A stretch of DNA of 64,000 nucleotides from Folioceros fuciformis (Eukaryota; Anthocerotophyta; Anthocerotopsida; Anthocerotales). The stretch spans positions 601,141-665,140 of the forward strand of contig JBNGIO010006289.1 of assembly GCA_049999805.1 (NCBI GenBank). Reading direction: 5' to 3'. Both the position numbers and the translations under genes were made by a program. Positions 32,918-46,600 of this stretch are shown here, piece after piece (position 1 is the stretch's first letter; every line of letters begins with the position of its first letter). Below the pieces are notes generated by a model that was given only the letters and a program-made list of their open reading frames with translations, did no database searches and was not told the origin of the DNA.

Positions 32918-34285
32918 TCAGAATGCTGCCCACCCTGAATCACCGCCGGCAGACGAGCTTCCTTGCTTCCCCGCCGAGGGCAAGGCAAGCTGCACACAAA
33001 CGGAAAGTTGGAGTCGGGGGAAAAAAAACACAGGGCTGCTTCACATGGTAATGGCTATTTATGAGAACCCCAGCAAACAACACCGCGTACCTCTAGTTGA
33101 CTCAAATCTGCAAAAGGATCACCAGTTGGCCTCCCAGGATCTTTCCTGGGCACCGAGGTGGAAGCACCAGGCTTGAGAGAGCTGACGCTGCTCTTAGCAA
33201 GCGCAGGTATTGCTGATGTACTGGTTCTCATTGTTTTGGTATCATTCGGCGGTGGCGGTAAAGGTGCCCGGATCCTGCCACCACCAGGAGGTGGCGCCAA
33301 TGGAGCCTTCATGCGACCTGTGGCAGCAATGTTCGTAGAACCTCCTCCTGTAGTAGCACTTGATATCATTCCCGATCCTGCCACAGGCTTGGTTTTCACG
33401 TTTATCCGAATAGTCTGACCCTCCTGATAGCGCGACAGGTAGGAGGAGCACCATGTTAGAAAATAGTAAACTCACCAAACAACTCTCACAAGTCAGTCTC
33501 AAGCAAGCAAACAACCGTCCCTGCCGATGCCCATTGAAGGCGACAAACTCACAATGTCATTCGAACACTAAGGTTCACCTGACTACGCTGACTATCTCGC
33601 AGTAGTCCTGCATTGCACCAACAACGTGTCTGATAGGCGAGACCAGTGCACTAACCAACTGAAACCAAACATTTTACACGAGAAGCCCACCAAAAGCCCC
33701 TTACGCTCCCGCAAGCAACTTCTCACAAACAATATGTAGCATCCTGACAATCAAACATTCTCTCACATCGACAACGTGCCAATAACTTGCATTCGGATTC
33801 ACCTTCAAACGGAGATCCAAGGACGGCTGCTGCGGTAGGCCGCTGTCATCATCGACTCCACCCTGCTCCTTTTCTAGCTCCCTCTTCACATATTTCTCAT
33901 GATCAGAAAGCGCAACGTTGAAATCGAACGCCTCATTCCTCTCGGCGAACCCTAACCCAATGAAGGCATGCTTCCCTCTGCCGTCTTCAATTCTCAGAAC
34001 GAAATAACGCGAAGAATCCGTGACAGTTTCAACACAAGTATCTCTCTTCCCAGGAAGCACATTGCAACCCGCAAACAGCTCTCCCGTGTTGGAATCCTCC
34101 AATTTGATCTCGCACCTGTCCCTGAAAGAGAGAACTCTCAGCCTTCCGGTCCAGATCTTGTCAGACTGAAGCCACTCGGCACATTTGTAGCCACCACTGG
34201 TCCCTCGAGGCGGAATTTTGTACACCGACACTTCTCTGACGACCAAAAGAGTCTGCTCAAAGGAATCCTCATCGTCATATGACAT
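32918..34285 (-). CDS. NECAP-like adaptin-ear-binding coat-associated protein
   Basis: NECAPs bind clathrin adaptors at the plasma membrane and endosomes. Exon 1 starts MSYDDEDSFEQTLLVVREVS at 34285 and holds most of the PH-like PHear domain: YKIPPRGTSGGYKCAEWLQS, WTGRLRVLSFRDRCEIKLED, SSRYFVLRIEDGRGKHAFIG and LGFAERNEAFDFNVALSDHE. It ends SLDLRLK. Exon 2 continues EGQTIRINVKTKP, then a Pro/Gly-rich linker (APLPPPPNDTK) and DPFADLSQLE. A short last exon was found beyond the open frame: acceptor TTTGTGTGCAG, then LALPSAGKQGSS ending SGWAAF and TGA at 32918-32920. The WAAF end matches the conserved adaptor-binding tail of plant NECAPs, so the stop is well supported. It is head to head with the RlmN gene. 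Confidence 0.93.
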
Positions 34286-34961
34286 TCTGAGCAGAACAAG
34301 CAGGGCAAACCCCGGAACGATCTGGGACTATCACAGCTGAGGAGTCCCTCTCCACCAGAGAACAAATCTGCAGACAATTACCAGTCACCCTCTTCTCCAC
34401 CTCCGCAAACCCCACCCAACTATACGAGGAGCAGCTAGGCTGGCCAAAATCCTCAGTCTCCGTACGCCAATAACAGGCTCCTCGGCTCAGCAGCACAGAT
34501 CAGCCACTGCAGAGGGAGACGAGCGGCACCATGACCAGAGGATCTCCAAGATCTGGCCCCCCCTCAACCTCCCACTCTCAGATCACAAGATTCGTACAAG
34601 GAGGCAACAGTTCCGATGTAATTTTCCCTCTCCTTCACCACCTCTCACACTCCTTCAGCACCTTACAGCATTGCGCAAAGCCCAAGGTAACAGGCGATCA
34701 GGTCAGATGGATCCGGAGCACAAAAGCCAAACCAGTCCGAGACCAGAAAACGTGCAAGCGGTGTGAGACATCCAGTTTTACTGATGCCACTTAGATTGAC
34801 TAAAGCGTAAGTGATAATATTCAGCCCTTGGGGTTTAGGGTTTACTGCTAGGGCGCGATAAAGCTTTGTGCTCTGCTGATTGCATATCATGAAATGTTGA
34901 AGAAACAGCAAGGCGGAAATGGTGTTGCCGTAGATGCTACTACTTGCGTACTCTCGTCACG
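34286..34961. promoter_or_regulatory. Divergent interval, NECAP / RlmN
   Basis: The two starts are 676 bp apart. A telo-box lies near the RlmN side. Other open frames here are short and unrecognised. Confidence 0.4.
34834..34844 (-). promoter_or_regulatory. Telo-box upstream of RlmN
   Basis: TTTAGGGTTTA (complement TAAACCCTAAA) lies about 120 bp before the RlmN start codon. This perfect telo-box at a typical promoter distance fits a gene of the translation apparatus. Function is inferred. Confidence 0.5.
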
Positions 34962-37336
<2,375 letters not shown>

Positions 37337-37905
37337 ATGTCTAGTGCTACATGTCCTTCACCCCATGGGCCTCTGACAGCACGTTGAGGATAGGCCTGCG
37401 TTGTGACCATGTAGAACTGTGGGCCCGCAGTCCCGCAGCGCTGTGACACCGCCGATTCTGAACAGGCTCCTTCCAACACCAAGTCTGGGAAGGTAGGATG
37501 TCAGGGCCGGGAGTCTACAGATGTTCTTCGGGCTTGTTTTCTCTCCCTTTGCCTCACTGTGGACTCTCCATGAACCCATGGACTTCACGAGGAGATGGCG
37601 CTTCATGTAAACCGTTCCCTGGCTGTGACTTGAGTCTTTATAGTATTGCGGGGTATGTGGCCCACGGAGAACGAAGTGTGTACTCAGCACAGACGTAGTA
37701 TTCAAAGTTCCATGTATGGTATGAGATTGTTAGTTTTGTGTGTAATGAGATTGTGTAATGAGTTGTGTATGGTATTTCTCCTCTCCCTCCCGGACCGAGA
37801 GTCCACCATGTACGTACAGAGTATAAATAAGTTTGTCGTCCAAAGAGCGACGTTTCCTGCAAGCACGTACAGTACTATGCCGTTGAAGTAGAATTCTGCC
37901 GTCGG
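37337..37905. other. Convergent 3' region
   Basis: This is the gap between the RlmN and beta-lactamase-like stops. No gene or repeat was recognised. Confidence 0.5.
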
Positions 37906-39873
37906 TTACTCCTCACTATTCAATGCCATCTGCCTCTTCAAGTCCAGTGTCATATCCACCCCGGGTACTGCTCCTGGCTTAAAAAGGCGAGGATGTGGAA
38001 CCCCTAAACCTGCGCAAATGGTCCGAATTATCTCAGAGGCCACTTCTCCCACGTCCAGCTCGTTCAACGTGACGGCTATGGAATAGTTGTGCACTGGATC
38101 GCATATGGCTGTGCTCCCTCCCAGTCCCGAATGACCGAATGGCAACACCTTAGCGTCGGTTTGTGACTCGTCCCACGGGAGTGTGTACAAACCCAGTCCG
38201 AAGACGCCCCCTGGCAGCACATACCGGCTGTACTCCCCCCGGCCAATCATGGCTTGCAGGAACTTCGGGCTGGTAAACAGCGACTTGTCGTCGTGGTTCT
38301 TGTCGCCGTTTGCAGGGAGTGGTGAGTTGCTTTCATCCGCGGCTGATGGTAGCTGCGGGTGGCTGTCCAGAGGTGGCTCGCTTGTCGATGAAGATTCTGG
38401 AATCTTACCACCAGCTGCCAACATCGCATAGTACCTGGCTAGTGCTCTGGCAGAGAAGTGGCCATTGGCAGCTGGCACAATTCCTCGTCGTATTCTCAAA
38501 TCATTGAACAGCGTTTCTGTGGCGGCGACGATGTCGCCGACAGGCCCTGCAACATCCGGATTTCGCATCACCGCTTTCAGACCTTCATTCACAATGCTGA
38601 TCGATGCCAACCGAGATTCCACACCTGCAGGACTCGTGAAACGATGAGGAGTGAGTTGCGGAGCTTACAAAGGAAGCATCACACGTGTGCCCCACAGAAC
38701 GGAAGTTACCGTGTGGTATGCCTACGTAGGCTTCCCCACTTATCCCCAGTGGCTTCGTGAAAGTCTCCGCCAGGAAATCTTGAAACGACTTCTTGGATAC
38801 CCTCTGAATTTCACGGGGCAGATCATGTCAATCCATAGATGTTTCTGACCAGCAGAAACCATCGTCAGCCAAATGGAAAATCCGTTATGGCTCTTATACC
38901 TCGATGATACCCCCACAGAGCCAGCCAAACGACATGGCATGATAAACTTGTGCACGGCCAGGTGGGATTAACGGTTTCGCTGCCGCAGTGCGCCTCACAC
39001 ATTCTTGAAAATCGCTCATCAGAAACGGATCTTCCCTCATATCTTCTGCGAGAGCAGTCCATAAACCCGCTGTGTGATTAAGAACATGTGCAACCTGCAT
39101 CACACAATCAACTTCCGTTAGACACGAATTGACTGAATGGAAAGCATTCGTATGACGAGACACATACAAACTCCAGCACTTTCACATACCGTTATCTTCT
39201 CCTTTCCGTTCACTCCAAACTCTGGCCATAAGTCAACCACCTTATCATCGAAATTCAAAGCCCTGGGGAAACAGAGATGCGCCTATTAGGAAAGCCCTAT
39301 CGACAGGAAAGCTCACCAAACTACAGTTTATTGAAGAAGAAAAGAGCTTACCCGTGATCCACGAGCCAGTGAACAAGTCCAGCAACGACACCTTTTGTTG
39401 TAGAGAAGACTGGAAACAAACTGTCACGTCGGACCGGCCGAGGGTCCGACTTGCTCAGAACTCCGGCAGCTGTGTCAACAACCACTTTCCCATCCTTATA
39501 GACACACACCTACAGATCGGCAAGAAATCCTTTCAACTTCCTATAACACGATCGTGGAAGGAAGAAACAAATCATTAGGCGGGAATTGGTGATTTCCGAA
39601 TGAATCCACAGCAGCGTTCAACCTGAATGCCCAAGACTCGTTGCTGACGAGCCAGATCCACCAAAACTGCACGGACTTTTTCTTCCACTTCTGAAATGGC
39701 TGGTGTATCGAAGTGAAGGATACTGTCACTGCTCAAACAGGAGGCTGATGAGAAACCGAAGGTTTTGATGCCCCTTCATGCTTGCACTGGAGAAAAATCG
39801 GCCTCCTTACAGCTATATCAGCGTAGCGTACGTACCTTGTGACACTCACAGCAGCCTCTGCGGAAGAACTCAT
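37906..39873 (-). CDS. Stand-alone serine beta-lactamase-like (LACTB-type) protein
   Basis: This is a penicillin-binding/beta-lactamase fold protein. The nucleophile motif is in PVFSTTKGVVAGLVHWLVDH (S-x-x-K as STTK), followed by a Tyr motif in VYHAMSFGWLCGGIIE and a GHSGLGGSTAICDP triad-like motif near the C-terminus. The proposed start (39873, MSSSAEAAVSVT) is spliced twice into DSILHFDTPAISEVEEKVRA and VLGIQ-VCVYKDGKVVVDTA. Late exon: ESRLASISIVNEGLKAVM, RRGIVPAANGHFSARALARY, FKPGAVPGVDMTLDL. It is closely related along its whole length to the C-terminal half of the fusion gene at 43.7-48.6 kb and shares intron positions with it, but has no ABC1 kinase part. The substrate is unknown. The first exon is the least certain part. 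Confidence 0.8.
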
Positions 39874-40485
39874 GATGTCAAGATTTGCAATTTGGCCAGT
39901 GAGCCCCGCAGATCGACAGACCTGGACCAGAATTGGCAAGTAGTAGGTGGAACTGTGTGCCAACCTTCCGAGGACCACACGGCTATCCGCTCCTTCCGGT
40001 CAGTGTCACTATCCAAGCCGTCTGCTTTCACCTCCATATATGACCTGCCGACCAATCTTCACCTTCCAGGAAAGTCGGCAAACAACACATGAAAAGATCC
40101 ATGCCGTCCGCCCGCCGGCATCGACTTGGCGCACATTCCAGGCAGATACAAGGACGTGACGACAACGGAGACATCCAAGTGGTTTTCCCGTAGTTTAAAA
40201 CGATTGTTGCATGCCGTTCTGCTAGAGCCTCCCGCGCACTGCCATCGGCACCAGTAGTACGTACATACATACGTATTAGTTCGCGAGTGAAGACCTGCAA
40301 CTACAGTACGGAGCTCGAATTTTGATGTGTCTGATTCTGCTCAACTGTACGTGGACCAACCAAAATCTGGCATCCGAACGTGCCTTGTCTGACCATCTGC
40401 TTCCCCTTCAGCGAACAAACACAGAACATGCTCTGGCCAAGTAAGGTACGCTACGATGAAAAGTTGTGTGCTCGTGAACCGGTGG
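39874..40485. other. Intergenic region
   Basis: This lies between RH58 (3' end) and the stand-alone lactamase gene (5' end), both on the minus strand. It should hold the lactamase promoter. Only short unrecognised frames and a small GTACGTACATACATACG stretch near 40258 were seen. No kinase-like frame occurs here, so the missing ABC1 half is not hidden directly upstream. Confidence 0.5.
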
Positions 40486-43009
40486 TCAGACATCGATCAG
40501 TTCCTTGCAATCGTCCCCAACTTGAGATTGGAGAGCTTGGACATCCACCTCTGCGAATCTAAGCTGGAGTTCGTTTTGCATTCGCTCCACCACAAACCTC
40601 TCCTTATCAGTTATGATGCTCGTGACAGTCCCTGGCTTCTCTTCGATGGGCATGCGGCCGGTTCGTCCCGCTCTGTGCACGTAGTCTGTGACGTTTGCTG
40701 GAAGATCCACGTTGTAAATGTGGCTCACTTCTGGCAAATCAAGGCCCCTAGCTGCAATGTCCGTAGCCACTAAAACACACCTGCCTTCTCTAAATTCCTG
40801 CACCACAGAGAAGCGGGTTTGCATAACCTTGTCCGAAGAAAAGGTAGTCCTTCATCACATGACAAGAGCGAGTACAGGTCTTACCGCTAAACTGAATGTA
40901 CGAGCATTTATGTTAGCCTCTTCCTCCAGCACTACAGGCTCCCATTTGTTCGCATCTTTGCACCCACTGGTTGCCTCCGATAAGAAATGCTGAACAGCAG
41001 CAGTCATTGGCAGATCGCCAGATCTTCTTGCCTTCTCGGACTGACAAATTTGTTGCAGAATACAATTTGGATGTGAGAGAGCTGAAAGCATGCATGTTTG
41101 CGGTTTAGTAGGGCTCTTCTCGGCACACCTGTTCGTTGACAAAAACAATGGCAGCTGTGGGTGCGTCGGCAGTAAGCAGTGCAAATAGGGTGTCCAGCTT
41201 TGCCTCTTTAGATGTTACCTACGAATAAGCAACAATTGTGAGACTAATCCCACTGAGCGAACCAGGAGAACAAAGGCAAGAAAGATACCAGGAATCTGTG
41301 CTTCAGATACTTTGGGATCTTTATTTCAGGAGATACATGAATGTGGAGAAGATCACCCTGAGACAAAATGCATGACAGATTCTCAGAAGTCGGCCCACAT
41401 TAACCCTGACGGAACGTGAGGTCCACAACATGACTCTAAAGGTGCAGCCGTAAGACACGACGAAAATTTAGATACCTTGGTCCATTTGTTTTGTATGCAG
41501 TCTTTGACAAAGCGGTTGTGCTGAGGAATCGTCGCACTGGCAAACATGGTCTGCCGTTTCTGTGGCAAGGTGTGTACAGTCAACAGCTTCCCAAGAAGTT
41601 GGCTATCTTTTGCAGCACCTATCATGGCATCCACCTACGCAGAACATTTTCCTCAGAATTGACAGGGGTTCACAGTCAAACCAGACGCTGATCACCCATG
41701 TCAAATATGATGCCAATATGGTGGAGCGGGGTGAATCACCTCATCAATGACGACAAATGACACTGCACCAGTCCGCAGTGCCTCAATGGAGATCATGCGA
41801 GAGATGGCTGGTAGTGTTCCAACAATAAGTTGGGGAGGATCGGCCTGGAATACAACCGCGGAGATTTAGAGTAATGACCATGAAAGCATTTCAAAAGCTT
41901 GAGATGAACTCCGAAGGGTTTTCAAAGATCACATAGGCAGCTGAGAAAACAAAGCATTGTAGTCAACAAACAAAACCTTCAGCCAAGTTTTCTGCCGACT
42001 AGTAGAGCCTCCATCCAACAGGGCCATCACACTAACGACACTTTTCTCTGCAGGCCTCCCTGCAAGCTCTCCTGCCCCTCTACCTGCCAGCAGTCTTGCT
42101 ACCTTAGCAACCTGCGTCACTTCACTCAAGAACAGTGGTCATGCACTACCAGGAAAACAAAAGGCATTCAAGATAAAGCATCCAGCACCACGAGGTGAAT
42201 TCTTCTCTCACAACTCGTGAATTTGATTCCCACATACCTGCATCCCGAGCTCTCTGGTGGGAACGACCACCAAAGCTTGGACTGCAGCTCGGCTGGGGTT
42301 GATTTTCGAGAGGATAGGGAGCAAATATGCAAATGTCTTCCCGGAACCTGTCTGCACATGCAGCGCTGAGGTTAGAGTGATGCTGACGATGACATCCAGC
42401 CATCATTCCTTGCAAGTTAGATAAGTCACTGGAAGAATATGTGGAGCACCTGCTCAACATCGAGCAATTCTGACCTGTGCATGAATTACACAATCTCGGC
42501 CAGAGAGTAGAACAGGAAGCACTTCACGTTGAACAGGTGTGGGGAATTTAAATCCCACTTCTTCTGCCCTGATAGACCAAGGTTGAAACCAACAGTCTCA
42601 GACAGAGGTATGAAAACCCTGCCACAACCAGGGACACCCGACAGACATGTAGAGTGAATCCACTCAACCCAGCAGTGGACAGTCCAAGTCATCAACCTGG
42701 GAAAGAGCTTCCAAGGACCATGCCATAAACTGACCTCTGCAAAAGATCCTGTGGTACTTGATCAGAGTATAATTCCGTCAGCGTCATTATTGGACCTGCG
42801 GTTGCCCTAGGCAAATTCAAAACATTCCACTTTCGCAGGCAGCCCATATTAGAGCTGGATTTGCCAGCTTTTAGAACCACTCCGTTGAAACTGGAGACCC
42901 CAGGTCTGATTGAGCTGATGCAGATCCCAAATGCGCGCGGCCTGGAAAGAAGCCCTCCCAATCCCATTTCCATGCTTGGTCTCGTTCCAGCGAATCCCGG
43001 AGTACACAT
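40486..43009 (-). CDS. RH58: DEAD-box ATP-dependent RNA helicase RH58, plastid type
   Basis: This is an RNA helicase orthologous in wording to Arabidopsis RH58 (chloroplast). The start is ATG 43009, with an N-terminal extension ([20 protein letters not shown]) plausible as a transit peptide. Exon 1 ends DLLQ and splices in phase to [20 protein letters not shown] (Q motif). Then come [16 protein letters not shown] (motif I), [20 protein letters not shown] (Ia), [28 protein letters not shown] (motif II as DEVD), [20 protein letters not shown] (motif III) and [20 protein letters not shown]. The last part is [36 protein letters not shown] and [13 protein letters not shown] (motif VI). The stop TGA is at 40486-40488. 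The DEVD variant is shared with plant RH58. Confidence 0.92.
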
Positions 43010-43649
43010 GATTCGCTACTTGGAGAAATTCACACACACCATGACAAGCATGCTGCCACGACGCCTCCAATTCCTACCGATTGTCTGCAGTGGCTTTCTG
43101 CTTAAGAGGCCGTGCCTCTTATAACAGTTTAACTCTGCTTGCCTTGACTAACTGCATTGTGTTTTGAGAGAGGAGCCACTATGTTTGTTCCGCTCACCAC
43201 AAGCCATACACATAGTCACACGACTACTTGAAACGCAGAATGCCGTGGGAAACTTGAGTCTCTTTGTTTGTGAAGGTCATCTGTTAGTCTACTCGTCACA
43301 TCGCCCTCTCGCATCCTGATTCGCCCCGCCACAATTCACAACGATTTATTAAATGAGTGATCAATGTATGTATGTGAGCAAAAAGTATGCTGACATGCGA
43401 AGTCCAGTGAGTGGCATCCGCCACCTCCAAGTGAGACAGGAAAGGAATTTTCAGGGAAAGTTGGATCGGAGGTCTCCGATGTTCCCTGGACCCAAGTTAG
43501 GAAGGGGGCTTTGAGCTGGCAGAGCCTGACTTGCGATTGGATGGGAGTCCAGGTGGTAGACGACGTTTATCGTGGAATTTGCAATCCAACAATTGGTTTC
43601 GGATTTCTCTTCAGCCTGGCCGTGTGAAGCGTAGCGTAGCTGCGTGAGC
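43010..43649. promoter_or_regulatory. Divergent interval, RH58 / ABC1K fusion
   Basis: Two start codons face away from each other 640 bp apart, so both promoters lie here. No specific element was recognised. Confidence 0.4.
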
Positions 43650-46600
43650 ATGGGCTGGGGCGGTGCCTTTGTGAGGCAGATCAGTGTCTTCTGGGTAGCT
43701 CTGGTTGTGTTTTTGGATTACAAGGTGCGTTCCTGCTAGGTCAAATGTTGCCAATTTCCTTGAGGTTTGGCTTCCAGGTATTGAGTTGATCTTGCTATGG
43801 GTCACAATTCGGGGCTGATTCTTTCGTTGGTGATTAACGTTGTGGAAGCTGTTGTGGAGCAGTGTACACAAAAATGGGACGCCTGGACTCGCGAATCCCA
43901 GAAAGAAAGGCTTTGGGAGAGCACCCACATTCGGAACTCCAAGCGGGTGTTGCGCGTTATAACTAGACTGACAGGACTGTGGGTGAAGGCTGGCCAGTAT
44001 TTGTCAACAAGGGCAGATGTTTTGCCTGAGCCTTACATCATTTGTTTGCGTGTGCTCCAAGATTCACTGCCTCCACGGCCACTGTCTGAGGTGACAGTCA
44101 AACTGCGCTTCCTGTGTTGTGGTCTGGACAGCTCACACGTAGAGGATGCTGGCTCACACGTAGAGGATGCTGTCCTGGGTTGCAGGTCTATGGTACTGTG
44201 GAGAAGGAGCTGGGTAAGCCAGTTTCGGATCTCTTCCCAAATTTTGTTGACACACCAATCGCCACAGCTTCGGTAACCACTGGAGACCATTCATTTATTT
44301 GCAAATCTGGGCTTCTTGTAGCCTCCTCCCAGGTTGTGTTGCTTCACGTTCACAGCTGGTATGCTTGGCTCTTGTTCAGATTGCACAGGTTCATCGAGCA
44401 TCGACGAAAGACGGTTTGGATGTTGTTGTCAAAGTGCAGCATGCGGGTGTAAAGAAAATCATTTTGCAGGTTGGTTGCCAGCCCCTTGTGCCACATACAG
44501 AGAAACAGTGCTGCTGGGAGTGCTGAGAATCTAGGTTGATGACTGCAGGATCTAAAAAATGCTCGGACCATCATCAAATGGATAGCATGGGCGGAGCCTC
44601 AGTACGACTTTGGCCCAGTTATTGACGAGTGGTGCGCAGAAGTCCCGAAAGAACTTGATTTTAATCTAGAAGCTGGTATTGTGCCAGGGCTGTTGTTGTT
44701 TTCCCTGTTCCTACATCTCCTAGGCCCCGAAAGATGCGAAGCATACAACTGTTGCCGGGCAGCTATATCCCCTCCTGTTTTTGCAATATGCAGATGGTTC
44801 GGTCATGATCCTTTGAACCGATCATACTTATGCAGCTGCGTTGATGACTTTCAGAAAGTACGCGCAAGGTTGCAAGCAATTTGGATTTTAAAAACACCTC
44901 TAGCTCATTCAAGAGTCAAGTTGACATTCTGGTTCCCCATGTTATTCAGGTAATATTTCCTGTTAAATTATCATGGCTTTAGAGCTTCAGTCATGCATGC
45001 TGCAAGCTGACCATTTTGTTGTCTGATTGCAGTCGACTGAGAAGGTTTTGGTGCTGGAGTACATGGATGGAGTGCGCCTGAATGATGTTGCAGCTCTGGA
45101 TTCGCTAGGCGTCGACAGGCAACATCTTGTGGAAACAATAACACGATGTTATGCCCATCAGATTTACATAGATGGATTTTTCAATGCAGACCCTCATCCA
45201 GGTAACAGTTAGTCTACATGCTTGGTTATTGTGACATCTTGTCCATTCAAGTGACCTGTTTCTCTGTGAAAATCAAGTGACCTGTTTCTCCGTGTAAATA
45301 GGGAATTTCCTGGTTAGTCGGCAGCCACCATTCAAGCCCGTTCTTTTGGACTTTGGGTTGACAAAGTCTTTGAACTTTGCTACCAAGCAGGCATTTGCCA
45401 AGATGCTCTTGGCGTGTGCAGAGGTCAGCTGTTTGGCATCCTCCCTTCGTTCGTTTTGTAATTTTCACCTCATGTTGCAATGTACTGAAACATGGATTAT
45501 GATCTTGTTTTGAATATATAAATAGGGAGACTATTCAGCTCTCTTGTCAGCTTTCTCTGAGATGGGATTAAAGTTAAGGCTCGATCTTCCTGAGGAGGCT
45601 ATGGAAGTCACAACCTTCTTTTTCCGCCGTTCTATGCCTGCAAAGGAATCTTTTGTATGTCACCAGCCCATGTCACATGTTTTGTGCCTTATCCGCACAA
45701 CGTTCGATATGTATATATCAATCAGATGCTGACTAGTTGGAGGTGGTTAAAACAGGATAATTTGCCGAACTGGAGCAAGGAACGAGAAGAGCGATTGAAA
45801 CGAATTCAGGAGAAAGCGCAACTGGAGGAGAAAGGGAAAACTATCCGAAATCCTGTATGGTCCACACCTACAGCAAATATCCGGTTGCTGATTAATTTAG
45901 TTGTCTTGCTACAGTACAGAATGTGAACTGCTGGTAGAGTCCTGGTTAATGCGTTTTGTGCTATCCCTTTGAGTCCGCCGTTGGACATGCCCGACCTGAT
46001 GGTTGGGGTCAAGGGGATCGATGGACTATGCTTCATATCGGGGCACCTGATGCTTTGAATGACCAGGAGAGCATAGGAGGCTGAACATTTCATGACAGTG
46101 TGGAACTGATCCAGACATGATTGGCCTGCAGGTAGATGCTTTCCCAGGTGATGCTGTGTTCTTCATGCGAGTTCTGAATCTCCTTCGTGGTAAGAAGCTT
46201 TGCGGACAGACAGATGTGTGATGCAGCTTGTGAAAGTTGGATCTGCGACCCTGTGACCTTCAGGTGAATGTTGGCCTTGCTGACTCCAGACTTGGACTTA
46301 AATGTCCACTCCTGTACAGGTCTATCAGCAAGTCTTAACACTCACGTTGTGTATCTGGACATAATGAAGCCATTTGCAGAGGTTGCTTTGTCAAGGTATT
46401 TGAGCAACACCTTATCTAAAGGTGGTTAAGGTCATTGACGCGTGATGTGAAACGGGTGCTACCAGGTGCTCAGGCTTCGCAGGCTTGGGTTTCTGACAGC
46501 AGCACCCTGATTCTGCTTCGTTTTCAGCAGCATAATTCAACAAGGAGGTGGCAATCAATTAGATCGCAACAGCTGGGTGTATGCGACACCTTCCAAATCA

